Below, piece by piece: positions 8,601-20,263 of a stretch of 64,000 nucleotides of DNA (the stretch's first letter is position 1; each line of letters begins with the position of its first letter). Made by a program: the position numbers and the translations under genes. The stretch comes from Mycobacterium sp. 3519A (GTDB lineage: Bacteria; Actinomycetota; Actinomycetes; Mycobacteriales; Mycobacteriaceae). Below the pieces are notes generated by a model. It searched no databases, was not told where the DNA came from, and saw nothing but the letters and a program-made list of their open reading frames with translations. The DNA lies in the NCBI RefSeq assembly GCF_900240945.1, contig NZ_OESG01000013.1:2441622-2505621 (forward strand). Direction: 5' to 3'.

Positions 8601-10216
8601 ACAAGGGCAATGGCACGGTGGTTGCCGTCCACCCGCAGACCAAACAGGTGCTGCGAACCTTCCAGGTCGGGCAGAGTCCGACGAAGATGGCGCTCACCGG
8701 CGCCCACATCTACGTCGCGAACTCCGGCAGCAATTCCGTGTCGATGATCGACCTGGAAACGAACACGGTGAGCGCGCCGATTTCGGTGGGCGTCAACCCA
8801 ACTGGACTGGCGGTCAGCCCCGACGGCAAACGGGTGTATGTAAGCAACCAAGGCTCGAGTACGGTGTCGGTGATCAACGCGGTCACCAATACTGTCGTGG
8901 GCTCGCCGATCGCCGTGGGAGTGCAGCCAACGAGTGTCGTGGTCAGCCCGGACGGCAGCCTGGTCTACGTCGCCAACAGCGACGACACGGTGTCGGTGAT
9001 CGACACCCGGACAAATTCGGTGATACGTACGGTGGCGATCGACCCGAATCCCGAAATCGGTTCGCATTCCATGGCGTTGAGTCAGGCATCGAATTATCCG
9101 TACCGCGACGACGACCGGATCTACGTCACCGACGCGGTCGACCGTACGATGCGGGCACTGGCGATCACGCCGTCGCCCGCGCCGCAACTGCCGGCCACCA
9201 CGACGGAGGTCACCACTGGCAGCGCCCCGGGGAGTGTGGCGGTGGTAGGCAACTACGCATATGTCGTCAACGCCGGCACCAATACGGTCGCCAAGATCGA
9301 CACCACCACCAACACCGTCGTCGGAGGTCCGGTGGTAGTCGGAACGTGGGCGACGTCGATTGCGGCGAGCCCGACGACGCACGAGGTCTTCGTCGCCGAC
9401 TACTACGACAACAAGGTGTACGTGATCGATACCAACACCGATACGGTCGTGCGTGCCATCGACGTACCCGTTTCGCAATACGAGTACGCGGAATGGTGGA
9501 ATGGCTTGACCGGCATCAAGTCCAGCCGGGATGGCCGCCGACTCTTCGTCACCTCGGCGGACAACAATCTCACGGTGATCGACACCGCGAGCAACACAGT
9601 GGTGGGAATAGTGACGGCCGGCGCGGACATGGAAGTCAGCGCGAACGGCAGCTTGCTCTACCTGACCACTGGTGGCGACGCCATCTCGGTGTACGACACG
9701 GCGACGATGGCGCCGGTCGGGGAAATCCATGTCGGCCCTTACCAATACGACGGATCCCGGCAAATGGCGATCAGTGCCGACGGAAAAATGGCGTACGTGA
9801 CCACCAGCGTGGTGGTCGTCGAGCCCGTCGACTTCTACCACACCGATCAAGATGTCATCAGGGACAACAACAACAATTTGTGGCGGGTCTACGGCAGATA
9901 CGACGCGGTGTCGGTGATCGACATCGACCCGGCCAGCCCGAAGTACAACACCGAAATCGCGAGCATCCCCGTGGTCGGCGGCGCCGGCGATATCGCCGTC
10001 AACTCCGACGGCAGTCGTGTGTACGTCACCGCTACGGACGGCAAGACGGTCACCGTGGTCGATCCCAACACCAGAACCGTGCTCGGGTCGGTGACCACGA
10101 ACCAGACCCCGTACGGCTACCAGATGGTCGCTGTGGGCGGCAACGGCACGCTCTACTTGACGAACGGGTTCGACAGCAACGTGTACGCGGTAACGCTCGG
10201 TTCGCTCAACGTGTAG
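5651..10216 (+). CDS. Giant exported protein with Ig/VCBS-like domains and three predicted YVTN beta-propellers
   Basis: A 1521-residue protein. ATG at 5651 lies 5 nt after GGAGG; ATG 5654 is also possible. Residues 1-31 form a signal peptide (LAVALGVGMAVATTPAFA, cut before DPSD). About 32-250 is Ser/Thr/Lys/Pro-rich low complexity. An Ig/VCBS-like domain lies at about 253-351 (NSAPTAAPVVGV to VTVSDGQGG). A first YVTN propeller spans about 356-670, two more Ig-like domains about 671-875, and two further propellers about 876-1175 and 1184-1521. I count 21 blade motifs of the type YVTNYGSSSVSVI, i.e. three sets of seven. It is probably a cell-surface adhesion or scaffold protein. No enzyme motif or C-terminal anchor was seen. 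Confidence 0.88.
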   Translation: MMGYARYVGRVGGLAVALGVGMAVATTPAFADPSDSESTTSTTSSSSEAKALDSKADEPKTADEPKVADEPTDTDSTTATKKATATSPAKDKKSGSDKPNAARTAKKPKRVKPSTPSAGDDTDDRSATSNASVAPRKSQPADPPAPTGKPVSDTAPAPVSTTLQAVTVQDAPKVDPAPKPELTPMASNLLAAVGLDSSADGDTPEVPGESPLLLAGLAALRRQTQKESVDDVGFSKVADDRAQTSLMVAAAAVNSAPTAAPVVGVPDQATGAVVVAMNATDAEGNSLSYVVTGQPTGGSVEALSSGQFRYTPTVASRLAAASTSTPDFDSFTVTVSDGQGGVTPVTITVPKLPAVWATQASASNVTGSKPYGVALVGDLAYVANQGTNTVTVVNTKTGAVVGSPIVVGTAPTGVLANADGSRVYVTNRTSGTVSVIDTANRAVTSVKVGSSPEFMTLNENGTKLYVTNYGSSSVSVIETSTFKVLDVNPSTTTVDAIKVGAYPRGIAFTTVNGQPRLYVVSRAGNSVSVVDLNTYKLIDANPSTTTVDSIKVGSTPEMIAIRDGYAYVTNYGSNTVSVINVTTNKVEGAAIAVGSRPAGITVSPDGSLLYVANGNDTVSVINAKTRSLVSTVQIDTAPETNYHIVAVRADGSLVVTDMADKAVRVVKLNRGNTAPVAISDPTVGAADSNGAITGSVNIKDWDGDTLTYNAISGPSRGTLTFNPAAGTYTYTPTQAGRDAAAQNPGLTDTFTIRATDPAGAYRDTASIIVTILPSVISGQPSAAPYRSVDPLTGEIRGPVGVVGSGLSYTVVGAPTNGSVRITSQGDFVYNPTLATRLAADLTSGPDTDSFTVKVTGAQMNQTVTVTVPVAPARITVDSQFAPTLGTSPAGVDMNYRRAWIVNQADGTMSIIEVPHGYTVATLPVGTSPTSVAWDFDYAWVTNQGSNTVSVIDLVYNPGATQTLSGFNQPSDVLLDYPGIVFVSNKGNGTVVAVHPQTKQVLRTFQVGQSPTKMALTGAHIYVANSGSNSVSMIDLETNTVSAPISVGVNPTGLAVSPDGKRVYVSNQGSSTVSVINAVTNTVVGSPIAVGVQPTSVVVSPDGSLVYVANSDDTVSVIDTRTNSVIRTVAIDPNPEIGSHSMALSQASNYPYRDDDRIYVTDAVDRTMRALAITPSPAPQLPATTTEVTTGSAPGSVAVVGNYAYVVNAGTNTVAKIDTTTNTVVGGPVVVGTWATSIAASPTTHEVFVADYYDNKVYVIDTNTDTVVRAIDVPVSQYEYAEWWNGLTGIKSSRDGRRLFVTSADNNLTVIDTASNTVVGIVTAGADMEVSANGSLLYLTTGGDAISVYDTATMAPVGEIHVGPYQYDGSRQMAISADGKMAYVTTSVVVVEPVDFYHTDQDVIRDNNNNLWRVYGRYDAVSVIDIDPASPKYNTEIASIPVVGGAGDIAVNSDGSRVYVTATDGKTVTVVDPNTRTVLGSVTTNQTPYGYQMVAVGGNGTLYLTNGFDSNVYAVTLGSLNV

Positions 10217-10222
10217 CCGTCC

Positions 10223-10239
10223 GCGAGTGCTAAGCTCGC
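10223..10239. promoter_or_regulatory. Inverted repeat overlapping a possible pyr operon -10 element
   Basis: GCGAG (10223-10227) and CTCGC (10235-10239) form a perfect 5-bp inverted repeat. The loop runs into TAAGCT (10231-10236), which fits a mycobacterial -10 (TAnnnT) and would start transcription near 10243, about 58 nt before pyrR. The hairpin could instead be a weak terminator for the propeller gene ending at 10216, but no T-run follows. No good -35 is visible, so the promoter reading is tentative. Confidence 0.35.
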
Positions 10240-10266
10240 CGGCGAAGTTCGACGTCCTTTAACGAT

Positions 10267-10282
10267 CCGTCCAGAGAGGCGG
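10267..10282 (+). promoter_or_regulatory. PyrR-binding RNA stem-loop in the pyr operon leader
   Basis: The leader contains CCGUCCAGAGAGGCGG, which folds as a stem of CCG/CGG, a bulged U, CC/GG and an AGAGA loop. This matches the conserved PyrR anti-antiterminator loop core (UCCAGAGAGG). The pyrR ribosome-binding site AAGGAGGT at 10285-10292 begins only 3 nt downstream. Binding of PyrR with UMP should therefore block ribosome access, as established for PyrR-dependent translational repression in M. smegmatis. No attenuator-type terminator is visible here. Confidence 0.75.
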
Positions 10283-10301
10283 AGAAGGAGGTCAGGGTCA
10301 C

Positions 10302-10886
10302 TTGGGCGCTCATGCAGCCTCATCAGGCACCGACCGGGAGCTGATGTCCGCAGCGGACGTCGGCCGGACCATCTCCCGCATCGCCCACCAGATCATCGAG
10401 AAGACCGCGCTCGACGGCTCCGATGCGCCGCGCGTCATCCTGCTCGGCATCCCGACCAGGGGCGTCACGCTGGCAACGCGACTGGCGGGCAAGATCGAGG
10501 AATTCGCAGGCGTCACCGTTCCGCATGGGGCGCTGGACATCACGCTCTACCGCGACGACCTCGACTTCAAGCCCCCGCGTCCGCTCGAGGACACCTCGAT
10601 CCCCGCGGGCGGCATCGACGGGGCGCTGGTGATCCTCGTCGACGACGTGCTCTACACCGGACGGTCGGTCCGCTCGGCGTTGGATGCCCTCCGCGACATC
10701 GGCAGGCCGCGCGCCGTGCAGCTTGCGGTGCTGGTCGACCGCGGACACCGCGAACTGCCGCTGCGCGCCGACTACGTGGGCAAGAACGTGCCCACCTCCC
10801 GAGCCGAGAACGTGAAGGTCCGGCTCTCCGAAGATGACGGCCACGACGGCGTATCCATCGCACCTCAGGGGGGGCCTCAACGATGA
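10302..10886 (+). CDS. pyrR: Bifunctional pyr operon regulator / uracil phosphoribosyltransferase PyrR
   Basis: A 194-residue protein starting at TTG 10302, 9 nt after AAGGAGGT; the ATG at 10312 is out of frame. The N-terminal [17 protein letters not shown] region and the PRPP-binding loop [18 protein letters not shown] (about 110-127) are typical of PyrR. The protein senses UMP/UTP and binds its own mRNA leader, and it can also convert uracil plus PRPP to UMP. It heads the pyrimidine operon and overlaps pyrB by 4 nt. The RNA stem-loop at 10267-10282 is its likely target. Confidence 0.95.
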   Translation: MGAHAASSGTDRELMSAADVGRTISRIAHQIIEKTALDGSDAPRVILLGIPTRGVTLATRLAGKIEEFAGVTVPHGALDITLYRDDLDFKPPRPLEDTSIPAGGIDGALVILVDDVLYTGRSVRSALDALRDIGRPRAVQLAVLVDRGHRELPLRADYVGKNVPTSRAENVKVRLSEDDGHDGVSIAPQGGPQR

Positions 10887-11836
10887 AGCATCTGCTGTCC
10901 GCGGGCGACCTGTCCCGCGACGACGCGCTGGCGATCCTCGACGACGCCGACCGCTTCAGCCAGGCGCTGCTCGGCCGTGAGGTCAAGAAACTGCCGACGC
11001 TGCGCGGCCGCACCATCATCACGATGTTCTACGAGAACTCCACCCGCACCCGGGTCTCGTTCGAGGTCGCAGGCAAGTGGATGAGCGCCGACGTGATCAA
11101 CGTCAGCTCGTCGGGTTCCTCAGTCGCCAAAGGGGAATCGCTGCGCGACACCGCGCTGACGCTGCGCGCCGCAGGCGCCGACGCGCTGATCATCCGCCAC
11201 CCCGCATCCGGGGCGGCGCAGCAACTCGCCGAGTGGACTGCCCCTTCCGGCGCCGATGGGACCGGTCCGGTGGTGATCAACGCGGGCGACGGCACCCACG
11301 AACACCCGACCCAGGCCCTCCTTGACGCGCTGACCATCCGGCAGCGGCTCGGCACCATCGAGGGCAAGCGGGTGGTGATCGTCGGCGATGTGCTGCACAG
11401 CAGGGTGGCGCGGTCGAACGTGCTGCTGCTGGCCACGCTCGGGGCCGAGGTGGTGCTCGTCGCGCCGCCCACGCTGCTGCCCGTCGGGGTGGCGGACTGG
11501 CCTGTCACCGTCTCGCACGACCTTGACGCGGAACTGCCGATCGCCGACGCGGTGCTGATGCTGCGCGTGCAGGCCGAGCGGATGAACGGCGGCTTCTTCC
11601 CGTCCGCCCGCGAGTATTCGGTGCTCTACGGGCTCTCGGAGAAGCGCCAGGCGATGCTGCCCGGCAACGCGGTGGTGCTGCATCCCGGGCCGATGGTGCG
11701 CGGCATGGAGATCGCGTTCTCGGTGGCTGACTCCACGCAATCGGCTGTGCTGCAACAGGTTTCCAACGGCGTGCACATCCGGATGGCGGTGCTCTTCCAT
11801 CTTTTGGTCGGCGCAGAGGAGGCGGTCGGCGTATGA
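10883..11836 (+). CDS. pyrB: Aspartate carbamoyltransferase catalytic chain
   Basis: A 317-residue enzyme of the second UMP step: carbamoyl phosphate plus aspartate gives N-carbamoylaspartate. The carbamoyl-phosphate-binding motif STRTR is at residues 53-57, [14 protein letters not shown] at about 77-90 supplies the neighbouring-subunit loop, HPTQALLD is at 141-148, and the late HPGPM motif is present. No pyrI regulatory gene lies nearby, as usual for actinobacteria. It overlaps pyrR and pyrC by 4 nt each, so translation is coupled. Confidence 0.97.
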   Translation: MKHLLSAGDLSRDDALAILDDADRFSQALLGREVKKLPTLRGRTIITMFYENSTRTRVSFEVAGKWMSADVINVSSSGSSVAKGESLRDTALTLRAAGADALIIRHPASGAAQQLAEWTAPSGADGTGPVVINAGDGTHEHPTQALLDALTIRQRLGTIEGKRVVIVGDVLHSRVARSNVLLLATLGAEVVLVAPPTLLPVGVADWPVTVSHDLDAELPIADAVLMLRVQAERMNGGFFPSAREYSVLYGLSEKRQAMLPGNAVVLHPGPMVRGMEIAFSVADSTQSAVLQQVSNGVHIRMAVLFHLLVGAEEAVGV

Positions 11837-13125
11837 GCGTGTTGATTCGCGGGGTGCGACTCTACGGCGAGGGTGACCGCGTCGACGTGTTGACCGCCGA
11901 CGGCCAGATCGCCGAGATCGGGCCCGACCTGACCCCGCCCGACGACGCCGACGTCTTCGACGCCACCGACCAGGTGCTGCTGCCCGGCTTCGTCGACCTG
12001 CACACGCATCTGCGGGAACCGGGCCGGGAATACGCCGAGGACATCGAAACCGGTTCGGCGGCAGCGGCTTTGGGCGGCTACACCGCGGTGTTCGCGATGG
12101 CCAACACCAACCCGGTGGCCGACAGCCCCGTCGTCACCGACCATGTCTGGCACCGCGGTCAGCAGGTCGGCCTCGTCGACGTGCACCCCGTCGGGGCGGT
12201 CACGATGGGTCTGGAGGGTAAGCAGCTCACCGAGATGGGATTGATGGCCGCGGGTGTCGGCCGGGTGCGGATGTTCTCCGACGACGGCGTCTGCGTGCAC
12301 GACCCGCTGATCATGCGCCGCGCCCTGGAGTACTCGACGGGTCTTGGCGTGCTGATCGCCCAGCACGCCGAGGAACCGCGCCTGACGGTCGGGGCCGTCG
12401 CGCACGAGGGTCCGATCGCCGCCCGGCTCGGGCTGGCCGGGTGGCCCCGCGCCGCCGAGGAGTCGATCGTCGCGCGCGACGCCCTGCTGGCCCGCGACGC
12501 AGGCGCCCGGGTGCACATCTGCCACGCGTCCACCGCGGGCACCGTCGAGCTGCTCAAGTGGGCGAAATCACAAGGGATTTCGATCACGGCGGAGGTCACT
12601 CCGCATCACCTGCTGTTGGACGACAGCCGGCTGGCCAGTTACGACGGCCGCAACCGGGTCAACCCGCCGCTGCGTGAGGCGTCCGATGCCGCGGCGCTGC
12701 GTCAGGCGTTGGCCGACGGGGTGATCGACTGCGTCGCCACCGACCACGCCCCGCACGCCGAACACGAGAAGATGTGTGAGTTCGCGCACGCGCGACCCGG
12801 CATGCTCGGGCTGCAGACCGCGCTGTCCGTCGTGGCCGAGACGATGGTGCGGACCGGGTTGTTGACGTGGCGCGACGTCGCCCGGGTGATGAGCGAGAAC
12901 CCTGCGCGCATCGTCGGATTGCCCGACCAGGGCAGGCCCCTGGAGATCGGTGAGCCTGCCAATCTGACCGTCGTCGACCCCGACGCCACCTGGACCGTCG
13001 AGGGCGTCGCGCTGGCCAGCCGGTCGGACAACACCCCTTATGAATCGATGGAGTTGCCTGCGGCCGTCACGTTGACGCTACTGCGCGGCAAGGTGACGGC
13101 GCGGGACGGGAAGAGCCCGGCGTGA
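11833..13125 (+). CDS. pyrC: Dihydroorotase (class I, zinc metalloenzyme)
   Basis: A 430-residue amidohydrolase that cyclises N-carbamoylaspartate to dihydroorotate. The metal ligands are in [10 protein letters not shown] (residues 55-64). Later motifs are [18 protein letters not shown] and the catalytic-Asp region [14 protein letters not shown]. The length and HxHxREPG form fit class I dihydroorotases. The ATG overlaps the pyrB stop by 4 nt. The next gene begins 31 nt after the stop, the first non-overlapping junction of the operon. Confidence 0.97.
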   Translation: MSVLIRGVRLYGEGDRVDVLTADGQIAEIGPDLTPPDDADVFDATDQVLLPGFVDLHTHLREPGREYAEDIETGSAAAALGGYTAVFAMANTNPVADSPVVTDHVWHRGQQVGLVDVHPVGAVTMGLEGKQLTEMGLMAAGVGRVRMFSDDGVCVHDPLIMRRALEYSTGLGVLIAQHAEEPRLTVGAVAHEGPIAARLGLAGWPRAAEESIVARDALLARDAGARVHICHASTAGTVELLKWAKSQGISITAEVTPHHLLLDDSRLASYDGRNRVNPPLREASDAAALRQALADGVIDCVATDHAPHAEHEKMCEFAHARPGMLGLQTALSVVAETMVRTGLLTWRDVARVMSENPARIVGLPDQGRPLEIGEPANLTVVDPDATWTVEGVALASRSDNTPYESMELPAAVTLTLLRGKVTARDGKSPA

Positions 13126-13156
13126 ACGGCGAGCGAGTAGCGCAGGCGGATCGCGC

Positions 13157-13657
13157 ATGAACACCGGCACGCTCGTCACGATGCTGGTGATCGCTGCCGT
13201 GTTGGCGGTGCTGATCGCCTTCGCGATCCGGCAAATGATGCGCGGGTGGCTGCGCCGGGCCCAGCGGCAGGCACAATTGATTGGCACCTTGCCGCAGCTA
13301 CCGGATACCGTCGGTCCGGCGTTGGTCCCCCCGACCAAGGGTCTCTACGTCGGCAGCACGCTGGCGCCCAGTTGGCTGGACCGCATCGCGGTCGGCGACC
13401 TCGGGTATCGCGCCAAGGCAGTGCTGACCCGCTACCCCGAAGGAATCATGTTGCAGCGCATCGGAGCCGGACCGATCTGGATACCCGACGACGCGATCGA
13501 GACGATCCGCACGGAGAAGGCACTGGCAGGCAAGGTGATCACGCACGAGGGCATCCTGGCCATCCGGTGGCGGTTGCCATCGGGCGCCCAGATCGACACC
13601 GGGTTCCGCGCCGACAACCGCGACGACTACTCCAAGTGGCTGGAGGGCGCGGCATGA
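13157..13657 (+). CDS. Membrane-anchored conserved protein of the pyr operon (Rv1382-like, PH-like fold)
   Basis: A 166-residue protein with one N-terminal transmembrane segment (residues 5-24, [19 protein letters not shown]) followed by Arg-rich residues that favour a cytoplasmic C-terminal domain. The rest ([53 protein letters not shown]) has the beta-strand pattern of bacterial PH-like domains. Its place between pyrC and carA and its 4-nt overlap with carA match M. tuberculosis Rv1382. Its function is unknown; position suggests a link to pyrimidine synthesis or simply co-expression. Confidence 0.8.
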   Translation: MNTGTLVTMLVIAAVLAVLIAFAIRQMMRGWLRRAQRQAQLIGTLPQLPDTVGPALVPPTKGLYVGSTLAPSWLDRIAVGDLGYRAKAVLTRYPEGIMLQRIGAGPIWIPDDAIETIRTEKALAGKVITHEGILAIRWRLPSGAQIDTGFRADNRDDYSKWLEGAA

Positions 13658-14775
13658 CGTCGAAGGCGGTGCTCGTCCTCGAGGACGGCCGGATCTTCAC
13701 CGGCGTGCCGTTCGGCGCGGTCGGGCAGACGCTGGGTGAGGCGGTGTTCTCCACCGGCATGTCCGGCTACCAGGAGACGTTGACCGACCCGAGCTATCAC
13801 GGGCAGATCGTCGTCGCGACGGCACCGCAGATCGGCAACACCGGATGGAACCACGAGGACGCCGAAAGCCGCGGCGACAAGATCTGGGTGGCGGGCTACG
13901 CGGTGCGCGACCCGTCGCCGCGGGCGTCGAACTGGCGGGCCACCGGCACGCTCGACGAGGAACTGGTCCGGCAGGGCATCGTCGGCATCGCGAGCATCGA
14001 CACCCGCGCGGTGGTGCGGCACCTGCGCAGCCTGGGCTCGATGAAGGCCGGCGTGTTCTCCGGCGATGCCCTCGCCGACCCCGACGAACTGCTGACCAGG
14101 GTCCGCAGCCAGCCGTCGATGCTCGGCGCCAACCTCGCGGGCGAGGTGAGCACCGACTCGATGTACACGGTGGAACCCCAAGGGCCACACCGGTTCACCG
14201 TCGCCGCGATCGACCTGGGCATCAAGACCAACACACCGCGCAACTTCGCCATGCGGGGCATCCGCAGCCATGTGCTGTCGTCGACGGTGGACTTCGAGCA
14301 GATCGCCGACCTCAAGCCCGACGGTGTGTTCCTGTCCAACGGCCCCGGTGACCCGGCGACCGCCGACCACATCGTGGGTGTCACGCGCGAGGTGCTCGGC
14401 GCAGGCATCCCGCTGTTCGGCATCTGCTTCGGCAACCAGATCCTTGGCAGGGCACTGGGCCGGTCGACCTACAAGATGGTGTTCGGCCACCGCGGCATCA
14501 ACGTGCCGGTCATCGACCACGCCACCGGTCGGGTCGCGGTGACGGCGCAGAACCACGGATTCGCGCTCGAAGGCGAGGCGGGGGAGCGGTTCGACACCCC
14601 GTTCGGGGCCGCCGAGGTCAGCCACACGTGCGCCAACGACGGCGTCGTCGAAGGGATCAAACTCGTTGACGGACACGCCTTTTCGGTGCAGTACCACCCC
14701 GAGGCGGCCGCTGGCCCGCACGATGCGAACTACCTGTTCGACCAATTCGTCGACCTGATGGCGGAAGGCAAGTGA
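13654..14775 (+). CDS. carA: Carbamoyl-phosphate synthase small (glutaminase) subunit
   Basis: A 373-residue subunit that hydrolyses glutamine and channels ammonia to CarB, feeding both pyrimidine and arginine synthesis. ATG 13654 overlaps the preceding stop by 4 nt and gives the family's usual N-terminus ([14 protein letters not shown]). The class I amidotransferase triad is complete: Cys258 in GICFGNQ, with His348 and Glu350 in SVQYHPE. The 85-nt gap to carB holds a palindromic element. Confidence 0.97.
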   Translation: MTSKAVLVLEDGRIFTGVPFGAVGQTLGEAVFSTGMSGYQETLTDPSYHGQIVVATAPQIGNTGWNHEDAESRGDKIWVAGYAVRDPSPRASNWRATGTLDEELVRQGIVGIASIDTRAVVRHLRSLGSMKAGVFSGDALADPDELLTRVRSQPSMLGANLAGEVSTDSMYTVEPQGPHRFTVAAIDLGIKTNTPRNFAMRGIRSHVLSSTVDFEQIADLKPDGVFLSNGPGDPATADHIVGVTREVLGAGIPLFGICFGNQILGRALGRSTYKMVFGHRGINVPVIDHATGRVAVTAQNHGFALEGEAGERFDTPFGAAEVSHTCANDGVVEGIKLVDGHAFSVQYHPEAAAGPHDANYLFDQFVDLMAEGK

Positions 14776-14783
14776 TGTTCGTG

Positions 14784-14843
14784 GCGAGCGACCGCTGTTG
14801 TACAGAAATCCGCGGCGTGTCGCGTGCACACACGGTCGCTCGC
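14784..14843. repeat. Palindromic element in the carA-carB junction
   Basis: GCGAGCGACCG (14784-14794) and CGGTCGCTCGC (14833-14843) are a perfect 11-bp inverted repeat separated by 38 nt. The interior carries a smaller CGCG-type stem (CGCGGCGTGTCGCG, about 14811-14824). In RNA this would be a strong hairpin between two genes that must be made in equal amounts. The GCGAGCG core and embedded TGTACAGAAATC resemble dispersed REP-like palindromes I associate with environmental mycobacteria. Copy number cannot be judged from this window. Confidence 0.7.
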
Positions 14844-14860
14844 GGGGACGGGGGCCACTA

Positions 14861-18195
<3,335 letters not shown>

Positions 18196-18199
<4 letters not shown>

Positions 18200-19011
18200 C
18201 CGGTTTCGGGGCGCGGTTGGCCGACGCGGTGTCGCGGCGCGGACCGCTGTGCCCCGGCATCGATCCGCACAAGGAACTGCTGCGCGCGTGGGGGTTGCCG
18301 GTCGACAGCGACGGCCTGGCCCGGTTCTGCGACATCTGCGTGGCGGCGTTCGCCGACTTCGCGATCGTCAAACCGCAGGTCGCGTTTTTCGAGGCGTTCG
18401 GCGCCAAGGGGTTCGCCGTGCTGGAGCGCACCATCGGCGCGCTGCAGTCGTCAGGCGTGCTGGTGCTGGCCGACGCCAAACGCGGCGACATCGGATCGAC
18501 GATGGCGGCGTACGCCGACGCGTGGGCCGGCGACTCGCCGCTGGCCGCCGACGCGGTCACCGCATCGCCCTACCTCGGGTTCGGGTCGCTGCAACCGCTG
18601 CTCGACACCGCCGAGGCCCACGGTCGCGGGGTGTTCGTGCTCGCCGCGACGTCCAATCCCGAGGGTGCGGCCATTCAGCAGGCCAAGACCGACGACGGCA
18701 CCGTCGCACAGTCGATCGTCGACTCCGCGGCCGCGGTCAACCGCGCGGCGTCGCAACCCGGTTCCGTCGGCGTCGTCGTGGGCGCCACGCTGGCCGAACC
18801 GCCCGACCTCAGCGCACTCGGCGGGCCCGTCCTGGTGCCCGGCGTCGGTGCCCAGGGAGGACGACCCGAAGCGCTCGGCGGCTTCGGCGGGACCGCACGC
18901 GGCCAGTTGCTCCCCGCAGTGTCACGCGACGTGCTGCGCGCAGGGCCGGAGGTCGCTGCGTTGCGGTCGGCCGCGGAACGTTACCGTGACGCGGTCGCAT
19001 ACCTGGCGTAA
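18196..19011 (+). CDS. pyrF: Orotidine 5'-phosphate decarboxylase (type 2)
   Basis: A 271-residue TIM-barrel enzyme for the last UMP step. The N-terminal [12 protein letters not shown], the catalytic [10 protein letters not shown] at residues 93-102 and the PGVGAQGG phosphate-binding loop match the actinobacterial type 2 family. It overlaps carB by 4 nt and ends the pyr operon. pyrD and pyrE are not in the window. A degraded gene and a long non-coding stretch follow. Confidence 0.96.
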
Positions 19012-19063
19012 CGCCCTCTGCGGCAACGTGTTTCAGCGCGCCGACCTGCCTGGCCGCGACCAC

Positions 19064-19348
19064 CATAGAACGGATGCCTGGGACCGTCGACGGCCAACGC
19101 GATCAACCGTCCGATGCCCCCGATGAAGAATGCCGCCGCCACCAGGTTGATCAGCGCACGGTTGCGCGCGACGTCGCGCGCACCACAGCAGCGCGTCACC
19201 GAAACAGAAAAACAAGGCGGCGAAGAACCGGTCCTCACCCGCCATCGTCGGGTTCACCGCCACGCTGCCGAAGTTCGCGCGCGGGCCCACCGCGAAGTGG
19301 GCGAGCGAATGGGGGCCACGACGATGCCGAACAGCCTGCTCGTCGGTG
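19064..19348 (-). pseudogene. Decayed DUF4345-like membrane protein gene with frameshifts
   Basis: On the minus strand three reading frames join into one recognisable protein. Frame one gives RLFGIVVAPIRS. After a shift near the C-run at 19311-19315, frame two gives SLAHFAVGPRANFGSVAV, then MAGEDRFFAALFFCFGDALL. After a second shift in a GC-dinucleotide run near 19175-19181, frame three gives ARDVARNRALINLVAAAFF, then IGGIGRLIALAVDG. This resembles DUF4345 four-helix membrane proteins. Similarity fades after HPFY near 19064. No intact start or continuous frame exists, so the gene is probably dead; sequencing error would need to occur at least twice. Confidence 0.6.
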
Positions 19349-19879
19349 AGTAGGTTGCCTAACGTCGTCTACTACGCACTGTAGTTGTGCTGTCGGCGGG
19401 CGCCAAGGGCCCGCGACGGCCCAATTCGGATAACTTCTGTCACATCCGGCGCAGGAGTCACAGCGATGTTATTTGCATCGCGAAAAGTTCGCGGTCGGTC
19501 ACCTGTCAACCGACCGGCTGCGACACGCCCGACGCACCATGACCAGGGAAAATTTTATTTTTCTTGGCGGCCCGATCCCGCATCGCGCCCTCCCTCACAC
19601 CGGGCCCTGATCTGTGATGGGCGACACAATTCGCGAAAACCATTGATATGCAGGCTTTTCCGCCGATTGTCCGGAAAACGCCGAGGCGCGGCCCTCGCGA
19701 ATCGCCGAGGCCCGCGACACGCACGCGCGCTCTACACGCTGGGCTTTTAACCCGGTAACCAGGGGGTGGCGTTCGCTTTCGTCAGATTGCGTGGGTACGG
19801 TCGTGCTCGCTGGCTGGTTCTAGGAGGTTTCTAGGTCAGCCGAGACAAAACAGATGATGGTGACGAGACGGAGGAACCC
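19349..19879 (+). other. Long non-coding region upstream of mihF with inverted repeats
   Basis: I see no convincing gene in these 531 bases. Composition is noticeably more A/T-rich than the neighbourhood around 19461-19660, with the tract AAAATTTTATTTTTCTT near 19549-19565. Inverted repeats include GCGATG/CATCGC (19463-19468 and 19476-19481) and a perfect 8-bp CGGTCGGT/ACCGACCG (19492-19499 and 19509-19516). CGCCGAGGC occurs twice as a direct repeat (19679 and 19703). A possible mihF -10 is TACGGT at 19796-19801, with TTCGCT 18 nt upstream. The stretch is best read as the regulatory region of mihF. Confidence 0.5.
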
Positions 19880-20203
19880 GTGGCCCTTCCCCAGTTGACC
19901 GACGAACAGCGCGCGGCAGCGTTGGAGAAGGCTGCTGCCGCACGTCGAGCACGTGCCGAACTCAAGGATCGGCTCAAGCGCGGCGGCACCAACCTCAAGC
20001 AGGTGCTCAAGGACGCCGAGACCGACGAGGTCTTGGGCAAGATGAAGGTTTCTGCGCTCCTGGAGGCGTTGCCCAAGGTCGGCAAGGTCAAGGCGCAGGA
20101 AATCATGACCGAACTCGAGATCGCCCCGACCCGCCGTCTGCGCGGCCTGGGCGACCGTCAGCGCAAGGCGCTGCTGGAGAAGTTCGACTTCACCAGCGAC
20201 TAG
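19880..20203 (+). CDS. mihF: Mycobacterial integration host factor (nucleoid-associated protein)
   Basis: A 107-residue basic protein from GTG 19880, with GAGGAA nearby at 19871. It has a long N-terminal helix (ALEKAAAARRARAELKDRL) and a C-terminal helix-two-turn-helix DNA-binding part (LEALPKVGKVKAQEIM, then RRLRGLGDRQRKALLEKF). It closely matches M. tuberculosis/M. smegmatis mIHF, an essential protein that bends DNA, stimulates L5 integrase and affects global transcription. It is unrelated to enterobacterial IHF. The next gene is gmk, as in other mycobacteria. Confidence 0.96.
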   Translation: MALPQLTDEQRAAALEKAAAARRARAELKDRLKRGGTNLKQVLKDAETDEVLGKMKVSALLEALPKVGKVKAQEIMTELEIAPTRRLRGLGDRQRKALLEKFDFTSD

Positions 20204-20263
20204 TGAACTCCGGCCGGGGGGTCGGACAGCGATGAGCGCTCGCGCGAAGAGCAGAATCCTGCG

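Noticed and set aside
6700..10200. Repeated DNA in the propeller gene as a CRISPR or tandem DNA repeat
   Set aside because: The repeats are protein-level beta-propeller blades with varied nucleotides and spacing, all in one reading frame.
14798..14860. Longer CarB N-terminus starting at 14798
   Set aside because: The extra 21 residues are encoded by the palindrome and do not resemble CarB; GTG 14861 gives the family start.
19385..19750. A 121-codon open frame in the mihF upstream region
   Set aside because: The translation is Arg-rich with no recognisable pattern, and base composition is not that of a coding sequence here.
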